The translations under genes were made by a program, and so were the position numbers. DNA of 64,000 nt from Bradyrhizobium sp. B097 (lineage in GTDB: Bacteria; Pseudomonadota; Alphaproteobacteria; Rhizobiales; Xanthobacteraceae): positions 620,001 to 684,000 of the forward strand of contig NZ_CP152412.1 in the NCBI RefSeq assembly GCF_038957035.1, read 5' to 3'. The notes beneath the pieces are model-generated. The model was not told the DNA's origin. It ran no database searches and worked only from the letters and a program-made list of their open reading frames with translations. This document shows, piece by piece, positions 15,166 to 23,991 of this stretch. How positions within the stretch are numbered: the stretch's first letter is position 1; every line of letters begins with the position of its first letter.

Positions 15166-17634
15166 TTGCCGCACCATTTCGATAGCCCGCTGCCGATCGA
15201 CGCCGTGCTCGATGAGCTCGACCGCACGCTCGATCGACACAATGCCGCCGTGCTGGTCGCGCCGCCGGGCGCCGGCAAGACCACGCGCGTGCCGCTGGCA
15301 TTGCTCGATGCGCCCTGGGCCAAGGGCAAGAAGATCATCGTGCTGGAGCCGCGCCGCATCGCCGCGCGCGCCAGCGCCGAGCGGATGGCGAAGACGCTCG
15401 GCGAACGGCCCGGAGAGACCGTCGGCTATCGGGTGCGCTTCGGCTCGAAGGTGTCGCGCGCGACGCGGATCGAGGTCGTCACCGAGGGCATCTTCTCGCG
15501 CCAGATCCTCGACGATCCCGAGCTCACCGGCGTCGCCGCGGTGCTGTTCGACGAATTCCACGAGCGCTCGCTCGATGCCGATCTCGGGCTGGCGCTGGCG
15601 CGCGACGTGCAAACCGGCCTGCGCGAGGACCTGCGCATCCTCGTGATGTCGGCCACACTCGACGGCGCGCGCGTCGCAAGGCTGCTCGGCGACGCGCCCG
15701 TGGTCGAGAGCGAGGGGCGCGCCTTTCCGGTCGAGACCCGTTACGTCGGCCGCAAGGCCGACGCGCCGCTGGAGCGGCAGATGGCCGAGACGATCGCGAC
15801 CGCGCTACGCGCCGATGCCGGCTCGGTGCTCGCCTTCCTGCCGGGCGCGGCCGAGATCCGCCGCACTCAGACATTTCTCGCCGAGCGCGTGCATGACGCC
15901 TCGGTCGAGATCGTGCCGCTGTTCGGCGCGCTCGATGCCGCCGTGCAGGATCGCGCCATCGCGCCGGCGCCGAAGGGCATCCGCAAGGTGGTGCTGGCGA
16001 CCTCGATCGCCGAGACCTCGCTGACCATCGAGGGCGTGCGCATCGTGGTGGACTCGGGCCTTGCGCGGGTGCCGCGCTATGAGCCGGATATTGCGCTGAC
16101 CCGGCTCGAGACCGTGCGGGCCTCGCGCGCCGCGGTCGATCAGCGGCGCGGCCGCGCCGGCCGTACCGAGCCCGGCGTCTGCTACCGGCTCTGGGACGAG
16201 CCGCAGACCGCATCGCTCCCGGCCTACACCGCGCCGGAGATCCTCTCCGCCGACCTGTCCTCGCTGGTGCTCGACCTCGCGCAATGGGGCGTCAGCGATC
16301 CCGCAAGCCTTGCCTTCCTCGACCCGCCGCCCGGGCCGGCACTGAAGGAAGCGAGATCGCTGCTCGACGAACTCGGTGCGCTCGACGGCGACGGCCGCAT
16401 CACCGAGGAGGGCAAGAGCCTGCGCGCGCTGGCACTGCCGCCGCGGCTGGCGCGCATGATCGTGGATTCCGCGCGCTTCGGTGCCGGCGAGGAGGCGGCC
16501 GAGATCGCCGCGGTGCTGAGCGAGCGCGGGCTCGGCGGCGACAGCGTCGATCTCGACGTCAGGCTCGATCAGTTCCGCCGCGACCGCTCGCAGCGGGCAA
16601 CGAGCGCGCGCAGCATGGCCGCGCGCTGGGCTTCGCAGGTGAAGGCGGCGGTGAGCGAGCAGAAGGATCTCTCCACCGGCGTCATGCTGGCCTTCGCATT
16701 CCCGGACCGTGTCGCGAAAAACCGCGGCAATGGCAGTTTCGTGCTGGCCAACGGCCGCGGCGCCGCCGTGGAGCAGACCGCGGCGCTGGCGCGGCTGCCC
16801 ACTATCGCGGTCGCCGAACTGACCGGCACCGCCGCGAGCGGCCGCATCCTGCTGGCGGCGCCGATCACCCAGGACGAGATCGAGCAGCGCTTCGCCGATC
16901 AGATCGAGAATGTGGAAGAGGTGACGTTCGACCGCGGCGCGATGGCACTGCGCGCGCGGCGCCGGCGTTCGCTGCACGCGATCACGCTTTCGGAAGCGCC
17001 GATGTCGCTCAAGCCATCGGCCGAGACTGCGCGCGTGTTCGCCGACGGTTTGATCGCTGTCGGTCTCGACCGGCTGCCGTGGTCGAAGCATTCGAAGCAG
17101 TGGCGCGATCGAATCATGTTCCTGCGCAAGGCCGAGGACGACAGCTGGCCCGATCTGTCGGACACGGCACTTGCCGCGCGGGCCGACGATTGGCTGGTGG
17201 GAGCGCTGTACGACAAGACCGCGCTGAAGGATCTGTCCGCCGGCGACCTGTCTGACGCGCTGATGACGCTGTTGCCGTGGGAATTGCGCGCGCGGCTCGA
17301 TCGCGAGGCGCCGACGCATTTCGAGGCGCCGACCGGAACGCAGCTTGCGATCGATTACGAGGCCGAGCAGGGCCCGACCATCGCGGTGCGGCTGCAGGAG
17401 TTGTTCGGGCTCAACACCCATCCCTCGATCGCCAGGGGCGCGGTGCCGCTGGTGCTGGAACTGCTGTCGCCGGCGCAGCGCCCGGTGCAGGTGACGCGCG
17501 ATCTGCCGGGTTTTTGGCGCGGCAGCTACGCTGCGGTGCGTTCCGATCTGCGCGGCCGCTATCCGCGCCATCCCTGGCCCGAAGATCCCGCCAGCGCGCT
17601 GCCGACAAGGCGGGTGAAGCCGCGCGGCACCTAA
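15166..17634 (+). CDS. hrpB: ATP-dependent helicase HrpB
   Basis: 822 residues, the usual length. A TTG start at 15166 gives MPHHFDSPLPIDAVLDELD; no in-frame ATG precedes the conserved domain. Helicase motifs: Walker A VAPPGAGKTTRVPLALL (30-46), LEPRRIAARASAERMA, DEAH-type box VLFDEFHERSLDADLGLAL, SAT motif VMSATLDGARVA, and motif VI near DQRRGRAGRTEPG. The C-terminal HrpB-specific region ends with the family's GFWRGSYAAVRSDLRGRYPR. A DEAH-box RNA-helicase-like protein of largely unknown role. Confidence 0.95.
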   Translation: MPHHFDSPLPIDAVLDELDRTLDRHNAAVLVAPPGAGKTTRVPLALLDAPWAKGKKIIVLEPRRIAARASAERMAKTLGERPGETVGYRVRFGSKVSRATRIEVVTEGIFSRQILDDPELTGVAAVLFDEFHERSLDADLGLALARDVQTGLREDLRILVMSATLDGARVARLLGDAPVVESEGRAFPVETRYVGRKADAPLERQMAETIATALRADAGSVLAFLPGAAEIRRTQTFLAERVHDASVEIVPLFGALDAAVQDRAIAPAPKGIRKVVLATSIAETSLTIEGVRIVVDSGLARVPRYEPDIALTRLETVRASRAAVDQRRGRAGRTEPGVCYRLWDEPQTASLPAYTAPEILSADLSSLVLDLAQWGVSDPASLAFLDPPPGPALKEARSLLDELGALDGDGRITEEGKSLRALALPPRLARMIVDSARFGAGEEAAEIAAVLSERGLGGDSVDLDVRLDQFRRDRSQRATSARSMAARWASQVKAAVSEQKDLSTGVMLAFAFPDRVAKNRGNGSFVLANGRGAAVEQTAALARLPTIAVAELTGTAASGRILLAAPITQDEIEQRFADQIENVEEVTFDRGAMALRARRRRSLHAITLSEAPMSLKPSAETARVFADGLIAVGLDRLPWSKHSKQWRDRIMFLRKAEDDSWPDLSDTALAARADDWLVGALYDKTALKDLSAGDLSDALMTLLPWELRARLDREAPTHFEAPTGTQLAIDYEAEQGPTIAVRLQELFGLNTHPSIARGAVPLVLELLSPAQRPVQVTRDLPGFWRGSYAAVRSDLRGRYPRHPWPEDPASALPTRRVKPRGT

Positions 17635-17658
17635 CGGGTCGCGAATTTCATGTATCGC

Positions 17659-17745
17659 CGTCATTGCGAGGAGCGATAGCGACGAAGCAATCCATCGTTC
17701 CGCGCATGCCGCACGATGGATTGCTTCGCTTCGCTCGCAATGACG
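17659..17745. repeat. Palindromic intergenic repeat, CGTCATTGCGAG family
   Basis: CGTCATTGCGAGGAGCGATA... and its inverted form ending CGCTCGCAATGACG enclose a second dyad (GCAATCCATCGT / ACGATGGATTGC). One copy, between hrpB and the NCS1 transporter gene. Confidence 0.8.
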
Positions 17746-17853
17746 GGCATAGACTCGCACCGTCCGGGACGTAACGCTGGCGAGCGCCGGCAAACGGTGG
17801 TTAGATTTGCGGGCTGGGATGGGATCACGGGCTCGCACTTTGGGGAGGCCGCC

Positions 17854-19320
17854 ATGGACTTCAAGAACCTGGAGATCAAGAACGCATCGCCGTCGCTGTA
17901 CAACGAAGACCTCGCGCCGGCCAAGGAACGTAACTGGGGCGCCTTCAGCATCTTCAACGTCTGGACCTCGGACGTGCATAGCCTTTGGGGCTATTACCTC
18001 GCCGCCAGCCTGTTCCTGCTCTGCGGCAGCTTCGTCAACTTCATCCTCGCGATCGGCGCCGGCTCGCTGGTGATCTTCGTGCTGATGAGCCTGATCGGCA
18101 ATGCCGGCGTGAAGACCGGCGTGCCCTATCCGGTGCTGGCGCGGGCCTCGTTCGGGATCTGGGGCGCCAACATTCCGGCGCTGGTGCGCGCCATTGTCGC
18201 CTGCTTCTGGTACGGCGCGCAGACCGCGGCGGCCTCGGGCGCGATCGTCGCGCTGCTGACGCGCATCGACGGCTTCAAGGCGTTCCATCAGTCCAGCCAT
18301 GTGCTCGGCCATTCCGGGCTCGAGGTGATCTGCTTCGTCGTGATCTGGGCGCTGCAGCTCCTGATCATCCAGCGCGGCATGGAGACGGTGCGCCGCTTCC
18401 AGGACTGGGCGGGGCCTGCGGTGTGGCTGATGATGCTGATCCTCGCGATCTATCTCTGCATCGCGGCCGGCGGCATCTCGCTCACCGCGCCGATCCCGCA
18501 GGATGTGCTGCTGGAGAAGACCAGGGATGCCGGTGTGCCCGGCGAGCCCGGCACCTTCCCGGCGCTGTGCGCCGTCGCCGCGACCTGGATCACCTATTTC
18601 GCCGCGCTCTATCTCAATTTCTGCGACTTCTCGCGCTACGCGCCGGACGCCAAGACGCTGCGCAAGGGCAATATCTGGGGCCTGCCGGTCAACCTGATCC
18701 TGTTCTCGCTGGTTGCCGGCGTCACCACGATCGCAGCGTTCAACGTCTATCACGAGGTGCTGCTGCATCCCGACCAGATCTCGGCGAAGTTCGACAGCTG
18801 GTTCCTGGCGCTGCTCGCCGCGGTCACCTTCGCGGTGGCAACGCTCGGCATCAACGTGGTCGCCAATTTCGTCTCGCCGGCGTTCGATTTTTCCAACGTG
18901 TTTCCGCGGCATATCGACTTCAAGAAGGGCGGCTACATCGCGGCGCTGATCGCGCTGGCGCTGTATCCGTTCGCGCCCTGGGAGGGCAGCGCCGCCTCGT
19001 TCGTCGGGCTGATCGGCGCGACCATGGGGCCGATCTTCGGGATCATGATGGTCGATTACTATTTGATCGCGAAAGGTCGCGTGAACGTGCCGGCGCTGTA
19101 CCAGGAGGACGGCGAATATCGCTTCCAGAACGGCTGGAACGTCAGCGCGCTGATCGCGGCCGCGATCGGCGCCTTGTTCTCGTCGGTGCTGCCGAACTTC
19201 ACCTCGCTCCTGCCGGCCTGGTGGGCGGTCTATGGCTGGTTCTTCGGCGTCGGGATCGCGGGCGCGGTCTATTACGCGCTGCGGGTTGCGATGCCGAGCC
19301 CGATCGCCAGGACCGCTTAA
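17854..19320 (+). CDS. NCS1 family nucleobase:cation symporter
   Basis: 488 residues from ATG at 17854, which has TGGGGAGG eight bases upstream; the longer frame to 17716 runs into a repeat. Twelve membrane helices. NCS1 hallmarks include NEDLAPAKERNWGAFSIFNV at the N-terminus, GVKTGVPYPVLARASFGIWG (about 90-109) and the GPIFGIMMVDYYLIAKGRV segment. It imports a nucleobase, hydantoin, allantoin or a similar heterocycle with Na+ or H+. No catabolic genes adjoin, so the substrate is open. Confidence 0.92.
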   Translation: MDFKNLEIKNASPSLYNEDLAPAKERNWGAFSIFNVWTSDVHSLWGYYLAASLFLLCGSFVNFILAIGAGSLVIFVLMSLIGNAGVKTGVPYPVLARASFGIWGANIPALVRAIVACFWYGAQTAAASGAIVALLTRIDGFKAFHQSSHVLGHSGLEVICFVVIWALQLLIIQRGMETVRRFQDWAGPAVWLMMLILAIYLCIAAGGISLTAPIPQDVLLEKTRDAGVPGEPGTFPALCAVAATWITYFAALYLNFCDFSRYAPDAKTLRKGNIWGLPVNLILFSLVAGVTTIAAFNVYHEVLLHPDQISAKFDSWFLALLAAVTFAVATLGINVVANFVSPAFDFSNVFPRHIDFKKGGYIAALIALALYPFAPWEGSAASFVGLIGATMGPIFGIMMVDYYLIAKGRVNVPALYQEDGEYRFQNGWNVSALIAAAIGALFSSVLPNFTSLLPAWWAVYGWFFGVGIAGAVYYALRVAMPSPIARTA

Positions 19321-19512
19321 AAACGGCCCCCCTGAGGGGCGGCAAATTCGGTCCGGGCGAGGCGGTCGATGACATTCGGCCGCCTGAAGAGGCTCGCATT
19401 AACTCTTCGCTCATCCTTTTCGCCAAAATGGCAGGCTCGCGCTGCCGCCCTCGCTCGCGGCGGGACGGCGGGCGTGGTGAAATTGCGCGTTCGGTTTTCC
19501 GAGTATGGTGTC

Positions 19513-20025
19513 ATGCGTAACCTGATGATTTTCGCGGCCATCCTGATCGGGCTGGGCACCTTCATGGCCCAGATGGCCAGCAAGATGGCGCCCGCCGCCG
19601 CGACCACCGCAAAGCAGACCGTTGCCCCCGCCGTCACGGTGGCGCAGGCCAGCGCCCGCACGCTCAGCATCGCGCCCGATCCGCGCGGTCACTTCGCGAC
19701 CGACGGCCGCATCGATGGCCAGCGCATCAACTTCATGGTCGACACCGGCGCCTCCGTGGTGGCTCTGAACGAGACCTCCGCCGCGCGCTTCGGCCTGCGC
19801 CCGGTGCCGGGCGATTACACCTCGCGCGTCACCACCGCCAACGGCACCATCAAGGCGGCGCGGGCGCGCCTTGCCATGATCGAGATCGGCGGCCTCACCG
19901 TGCGCGATGTCGATGCCCTGGTGCTGCCGGACGAGGCGTTGTCGGAAAACCTGCTCGGCCTGTCCTTCCTGTCCAAGCTGAAGCGCTTCGAATACGCCAA
20001 CGGCAAGCTGCTGCTGGAGCAATAG
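19513..20025 (+). CDS. TIGR02281-type clan AA aspartic protease
   Basis: 170 residues from ATG at 19513 (MRNLMIFAAILIGLGTFMAQ), preferred because it begins with a membrane-anchor segment; the open frame runs upstream to 19369. The retropepsin-like site is FMVDTGASVVALNE at about 74-87 with the catalytic Asp in DTGAS, followed by a typical LLGLSFLSKLKRFEY end. These single-domain proteases are membrane-anchored and probably work as dimers in the periplasm. Target unknown. Confidence 0.88.
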   Translation: MRNLMIFAAILIGLGTFMAQMASKMAPAAATTAKQTVAPAVTVAQASARTLSIAPDPRGHFATDGRIDGQRINFMVDTGASVVALNETSAARFGLRPVPGDYTSRVTTANGTIKAARARLAMIEIGGLTVRDVDALVLPDEALSENLLGLSFLSKLKRFEYANGKLLLEQ

Positions 20026-20209
20026 GCAGCACTTTCGCATTGCGAGGGAATTCAGGGCGCTGCTTGTTCACATTTTGGGAATGAGAGGGTAGTCGAGTCG
20101 ATCTTCGCAACGGCGCGGCATTTCCACCAGACGTTCGCGGGCAACATCAGACCGGAGGCGCTTGCGCAGAGTGTCGAGCCGGTCTCCCGGCGGACTCACC
20201 GTAAAATGT

Positions 20210-20602
20210 CTATTGCGGAGTTACCTCCACGCACTGAGCGGGGTCTGAAATGCAGAACTCAGTTTTCCCGGTAGTCTGATCGATTTTCCAAGAGCCTAAC
20301 ACTGGCAATCCGCCAAAAACGTTTGAAATCCCTCCCTGTACGTTAGGTCCTTTGCCGGTTGGTTTCTCTGGAAAGCCGGGCCTCTCGGTGCATTGACCGG
20401 TCAATTGCTTGGTCTCGGCGTCGAGGACTGCGGTGCAATGATGAAGCTTCTGGTTCTTGTGGTCGAGGCGTTCGACAGCATAATGGTTTACCCCAGTCTC
20501 CACAGTCGCAAACTCAGCGAAAATTTCGTAATCCGCAGCGAGCCCAACGGTCGCCGTCACGGTTAGCGAAAGTGCGAGTATCCCGGTCCTCAGCAGCTTC
20601 AT
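20210..20602 (-). CDS. Small exported protein of unknown function
   Basis: 130 residues from ATG at 20602 with GGAGAGG upstream; the open frame continues to 20737 without a good start. A signal peptide (1-22, ending GLAADYE) is followed by a mature domain with about four Cys residues placed as two pairs (HHCTAVLD, GQCTERPG, EFCISDP, AQCVEV), suggesting disulfides in the periplasm. No family recognised. It lies next to the YSLVPVD-repeat gene in a stretch less GC-rich than its surroundings. Confidence 0.6.
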   Translation of the reverse strand: MKLLRTGILALSLTVTATVGLAADYEIFAEFATVETGVNHYAVERLDHKNQKLHHCTAVLDAETKQLTGQCTERPGFPEKPTGKGPNVQGGISNVFGGLPVLGSWKIDQTTGKTEFCISDPAQCVEVTPQ

Positions 20603-20772
20603 AAGACCTCTCCATGTCCTCCCCTGTGATGCGCGAACCTCGGCGAAGCGAGCTTCTAGCCGGCCCTTGGTCCCGTTTCGCCAACTCGCATTTTGCCAAT
20701 TGGCATTGGTCTGCATGTGTTCGGCCGCCGTCGACAATACATCGGGAATGTGCCCGCTCGGCCGGCGTGTAT

Positions 20773-21339
20773 TCAGTAGCCCTTGTACTCTCTGACACTC
20801 AGGAGGTTTGGATTATCTTCTACCGGGGTCGCTACCAACAAGCCAGTTGGGTCGGCAGCGGTGATTGTTCTCAAATTATTGCTACCGGGTTCTGAGAACG
20901 TTAGCGTGTGTCCATAAACCTCACCGAAATTCGTGGGTTTGGCGCTGTCAGTGGCAGTGATTGTGAGATTGCGGTTCGCAGTAGTAACCTGAGGGCCTTC
21001 TGGCGGAGTGCCAGTCGAGTTTCTTGCGTAAAAGTAGCTGTCAACTTTACCATTCTCAAGCAAGGGAATTGCGCGACCGTGTGATGGAAGAGCGTCTGTT
21101 GGCGTCGGATTGGCGTGGCCGCTAAACGGAGCGGTTTTGGCGGCGCCTTGATCCAAAGTCGGACCGGCTCCCGCTGGGGGCTGTTGCTGCGCCGGGCCTT
21201 GCGGCTGCGCTTGATCTTGTTGAATCTGTGCCTGTTGAATTACGCTATCCGCGGCGAACGGATCGTGGTCAACGGGAACGAGCGAGTAGTTATCGAAATC
21301 CGGCTGATGGTCCACCGGCACCAGAGAGTAATCAGGCAT
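20773..21339 (-). CDS. YSLVPVD-repeat protein of unknown function
   Basis: 188 residues. The N-terminus holds two copies of a short repeat, DYSLVPVDHQPDFD (3-16) and NYSLVPVDHDPFAA (17-30), then a Gln/Pro-rich linker (about 33-60) and a C-terminal domain of about 100 residues. Similar N-terminal YSLVPVDHDPF repeats occur in many rhizobial proteins of unknown role, some near phage-type genes (from memory). There is no signal peptide. Codon use is more AT-rich than that of the neighbours. Confidence 0.6.
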   Translation of the reverse strand: MPDYSLVPVDHQPDFDNYSLVPVDHDPFAADSVIQQAQIQQDQAQPQGPAQQQPPAGAGPTLDQGAAKTAPFSGHANPTPTDALPSHGRAIPLLENGKVDSYFYARNSTGTPPEGPQVTTANRNLTITATDSAKPTNFGEVYGHTLTFSEPGSNNLRTITAADPTGLLVATPVEDNPNLLSVREYKGY

Positions 21340-21748
21340 TGATCATCACCTGTAGATATTGCGCACGCCTTCGGGCGAGTGCGTGCGTGACCGCACCTCG
21401 CCGAGAGGGCTGGGTTGGCTTTGTGTGTTGAAGGCAAGTGCTTGAGTGACGGCTTGCGCGAGGGCGCGGAAGTGTCGCATCCGGTTCGGCTCGCGCACCG
21501 TCTTGGCCGCGCCACCCCTGCAGAAACCATGCTGGGTCGGAGCGATGAGCGGTCAAGCAGCTCGCAGGACGCAACAGCGTGGCGTGTTGCGCCGCCGCGC
21601 AAGGATGGGTGGATGACGACAGTATTTCGCTGACGCCAAATCTGCCGCAATTATTAGCCACAAGCCGTCAATCCTGCCTTCCGCTGCGGCGATGCATTCG
21701 CTAAAGCCAGCGGCACTGTTCGTCCGCATTTCCACGAGGCCGCTTCTG
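21340..21748. other. Intergenic stretch without a supported gene
   Basis: About 400 bp between the YSLVPVD-repeat gene and the phosphohexomutase gene. Frames of 70-130 codons exist on both strands but show no domain, ribosome site or signal peptide. The promoters of the two divergent genes must lie here; none was recognised with confidence. Confidence 0.5.
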
Positions 21749-23248
21749 ATGTTTCCCAAGCCGAAATCCGCGCTGGTCCCGAACACCTATGCCTTCGAAT
21801 CCGAGCCGATGGTGAAGCCGACCGGGTTTCGCGAATACGACGCGCGCTGGCTGTTCAACAAAGAGATCAATTTGATGGGCGTGCAGGCGCTGGGCATGGG
21901 GCTCGGCGCGCTGATCGCGGAGCTCGGCGTCAGGCAGGAGATCGTCACCGGTCACGATTTCCGCGGCTATTCCGCGTCGATCAAATACGCGCTGATTTCA
22001 GGCCTGATGGCGGCGGGCTGCAAGGTGCATGACATCGGGCTCGCGGTGACGCCGATGGCCTATTTCGCGCAGTTCGATCTCGACGTGCCCTGCGTCGCCA
22101 TGGTCACCGCCTCGCATAATGACAATGGCTGGACCGGCGTGAAGATGGGCGCCAATCGCCCGCTCACCTTCGGCCCCGACGAGATGACGCGGCTGAAGGA
22201 GATCGTGCTCAACGCCGACTTCAACAACAAGGCCGGCGGCTCCTATCAATTCCATGAAAACTTTCCGGCGCGCTACATCGCCGATCTCACCAGCCGGCCG
22301 AAACTGAAGCGGAAACTGAAGGTCGTGGTGGCCTGTGGCAACGGCACCGCGGGCGCGTTCGCGCCGCAGGTGATGGAGGCGATCGGCTGCGAGGTGATCC
22401 CGCTCGACACCGAGCTCGATCACACCTTCCCGAAATACAATCCGAATCCGGAAGACATGGAGATGCTGCACGCGATCCGCGATGCGGTGCTGGCGCACAA
22501 GGCCGATGTCGGCCTCGGCTTCGACGGTGACGGCGACCGCTGCGGCGTGGTCGACAACACCGGCGAGGAGATCTTTGCCGACAAGGTCGGCGTCATGCTG
22601 GCGCGCGACATGTCGGCGATCAACGCCAACGCGCAGTTCGTCGTCGACGTGAAGTCCACCGGACTGTTCGTAACCGATCCCGTGTTGCAGAAGCAGGGCG
22701 CGAACACGGTCTACTGGAAGACCGGGCATTCCTACATGAAGCGCCGCACCAACGAATTGGGCGCGCTCGCCGGTTTCGAGAAGTCCGGCCACTTCTTCTT
22801 CAACAAGCCGTTCGGCCGCGGCTATGACGACGGGCTGGTGTCGGCGATCGCGATCTGCGAGATGCTCGACCGCGCCCCCGGCAAATCGATGGCCGACCTG
22901 AAGGACGCGCTGCCGAAGACCTGGTCGTCGCCGACCATGTCGCCGCATTGCGCCGACGAGGCGAAGTACGGCGTGGCCGACGCCGTCGTGAAGCACTTCG
23001 AGACGCTGCAGCAGCAGGGCGCGCAGGTCGCGGGCCAGAACATCCGCGATCTCGTCACCGTCAACGGCGTGCGCGTCACGGTCGCGGACGGCAGCTGGGG
23101 CCTTGTGCGCGCCTCCTCGAACAAGCCGGAGCTCGTGGTCGTGGTCGAAAGCCCGGTCAGCGAGCAGCGCATGCGCGACATGTTCGAGGCGATGGACTCG
23201 GTGCTGCGCACGCACCCCGAGGTCGGCGAGTACAATCAGAAGATCTGA
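21749..23248 (+). CDS. Phosphomannomutase/phosphoglucomutase
   Basis: 499 residues from ATG at 21749 (MFPKPKSALVPNTY); the frame extends 19 residues upstream. The four phosphohexomutase landmarks are present: the phosphoserine loop VTASHNDNGWTGVKM (about 120-134), the Mg2+ loop GFDGDGDRCGVVD (about 256-268), the sugar-binding region FEKSGHFFFNKPFGRGYDDG, and a C-terminal phosphate-binding stretch near GSWGLVRASSNKPELVV. It interconverts hexose-1- and 6-phosphates for exopolysaccharide or LPS precursors. Mannose versus glucose preference is not decidable here. Confidence 0.92.
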   Translation: MFPKPKSALVPNTYAFESEPMVKPTGFREYDARWLFNKEINLMGVQALGMGLGALIAELGVRQEIVTGHDFRGYSASIKYALISGLMAAGCKVHDIGLAVTPMAYFAQFDLDVPCVAMVTASHNDNGWTGVKMGANRPLTFGPDEMTRLKEIVLNADFNNKAGGSYQFHENFPARYIADLTSRPKLKRKLKVVVACGNGTAGAFAPQVMEAIGCEVIPLDTELDHTFPKYNPNPEDMEMLHAIRDAVLAHKADVGLGFDGDGDRCGVVDNTGEEIFADKVGVMLARDMSAINANAQFVVDVKSTGLFVTDPVLQKQGANTVYWKTGHSYMKRRTNELGALAGFEKSGHFFFNKPFGRGYDDGLVSAIAICEMLDRAPGKSMADLKDALPKTWSSPTMSPHCADEAKYGVADAVVKHFETLQQQGAQVAGQNIRDLVTVNGVRVTVADGSWGLVRASSNKPELVVVVESPVSEQRMRDMFEAMDSVLRTHPEVGEYNQKI

Positions 23249-23272
23249 GCACGCGGCTCGCGGCAAATCTCA

Positions 23273-23398
23273 CTGTCATCACCCGGCTCGACCGGGTGAT
23301 CCAGTATTCCAGAGGCGGCAGTGATTGAGCCGAGAGGACGCGGCGTACTGGATCGCCCGGTCCATGTGCGCAATTGCGCACAGGCTGGGCGATGACAG
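23273..23398. repeat. Short palindromic element with GIY-YIG-type arms, copy 3
   Basis: The left arm CTGTCATCACCCGGCTCGAC continues through CCAGTATTCCAGAGGCGGCAG, the same bases that flank the GIY-YIG ORF at 32151. The right arm ends GGGCGATGACAG. The interior is a few tens of bases, plus a small GTGCGCAATTGCGCAC palindrome within the right arm. No ORF. Confidence 0.85.
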
Positions 23399-23414
23399 CG
23401 GAGAAGGTGAGGTC

Positions 23415-23915
23415 TTACGCCGCGGGCACCGGCAGCGCCGTCACCGACTTGATCTTCTCCATCGCGAAGCGCGAGGTGACGTTCTTCAGCGGCACGGCCG
23501 AGATCAGCTTCTTGTAGAACACGTCGTAGGCCTGCATGTCGGCGACCACGACGCGCAGCATGTAGTCGACGTCGCCGGCCATCCGGTAGAATTCCATCAC
23601 TTCGGGCATGGCGCTGACGGCGTCGGCGAATTTGCGCAGCCAGGCTTCCGAATGGTCGGCGCTCTCGACCGAGACGAATACCGAAATCCCGAGCCCGATC
23701 TTGTTCTGATCGACCAGCGCCACGCGGCGCAGGATCACGCCGTCGGCCTCGAGCCGCTGGATGCGCTTCCAGCACGGCGTCGACGACAGCCCGACCCGGT
23801 CGCCGATTTCGGCGACGGAGAGCGAGGCATCCTCCTGCAACACGGTCAGGATCTTGCGATCGATGGCGTCGAGGCGGCGGTTGTTGTCATGAAGCTGAAT
23901 GGCGACATCGGTCAT
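23415..23915 (-). CDS. Lrp/AsnC family transcriptional regulator
   Basis: 166 residues from ATG at 23915 (MTDVAIQLHDNNRR); a TTG start nine codons upstream is possible but too close to its GAGGGAG. The HTH is LDAIDRKILTVLQEDASLSV then GLSSTPCWKRIQRLE (about 15-55), and the RAM ligand domain follows (FYRMAGDVDYMLRVVVADMQ). It senses an amino acid or related ligand. It is on the same strand as the PfkB kinase, 76 bp downstream of it. Target unknown. Confidence 0.92.
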   Translation of the reverse strand: MTDVAIQLHDNNRRLDAIDRKILTVLQEDASLSVAEIGDRVGLSSTPCWKRIQRLEADGVILRRVALVDQNKIGLGISVFVSVESADHSEAWLRKFADAVSAMPEVMEFYRMAGDVDYMLRVVVADMQAYDVFYKKLISAVPLKNVTSRFAMEKIKSVTALPVPAA

Positions 23916-23991
23916 AGAAGAAAGTTCCACATGAAGGTTCAAACTCCCTCATATAGAGAAAAATCTTCCAAATCAAGCGGATCGTGACCGG

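Noticed and set aside
15805..18912. A 1035-codon open frame on the minus strand
   Set aside because: It is antisense to hrpB and the NCS1 gene, has no domain, and is rich in His/Arg/Asp as expected from the shadow of GC-rich coding DNA.
19321..19345. GC-rich stem after the NCS1 gene as an intrinsic terminator
   Set aside because: The stem is short and has no T-run on the plus strand; A-run before it would serve only the minus strand, where no gene needs it.
20773..21339. A prophage at 20-21.7 kb
   Set aside because: Only one protein with a possibly phage-linked repeat was seen; no integrase, capsid, tail or lysis genes and no tRNA attachment site.
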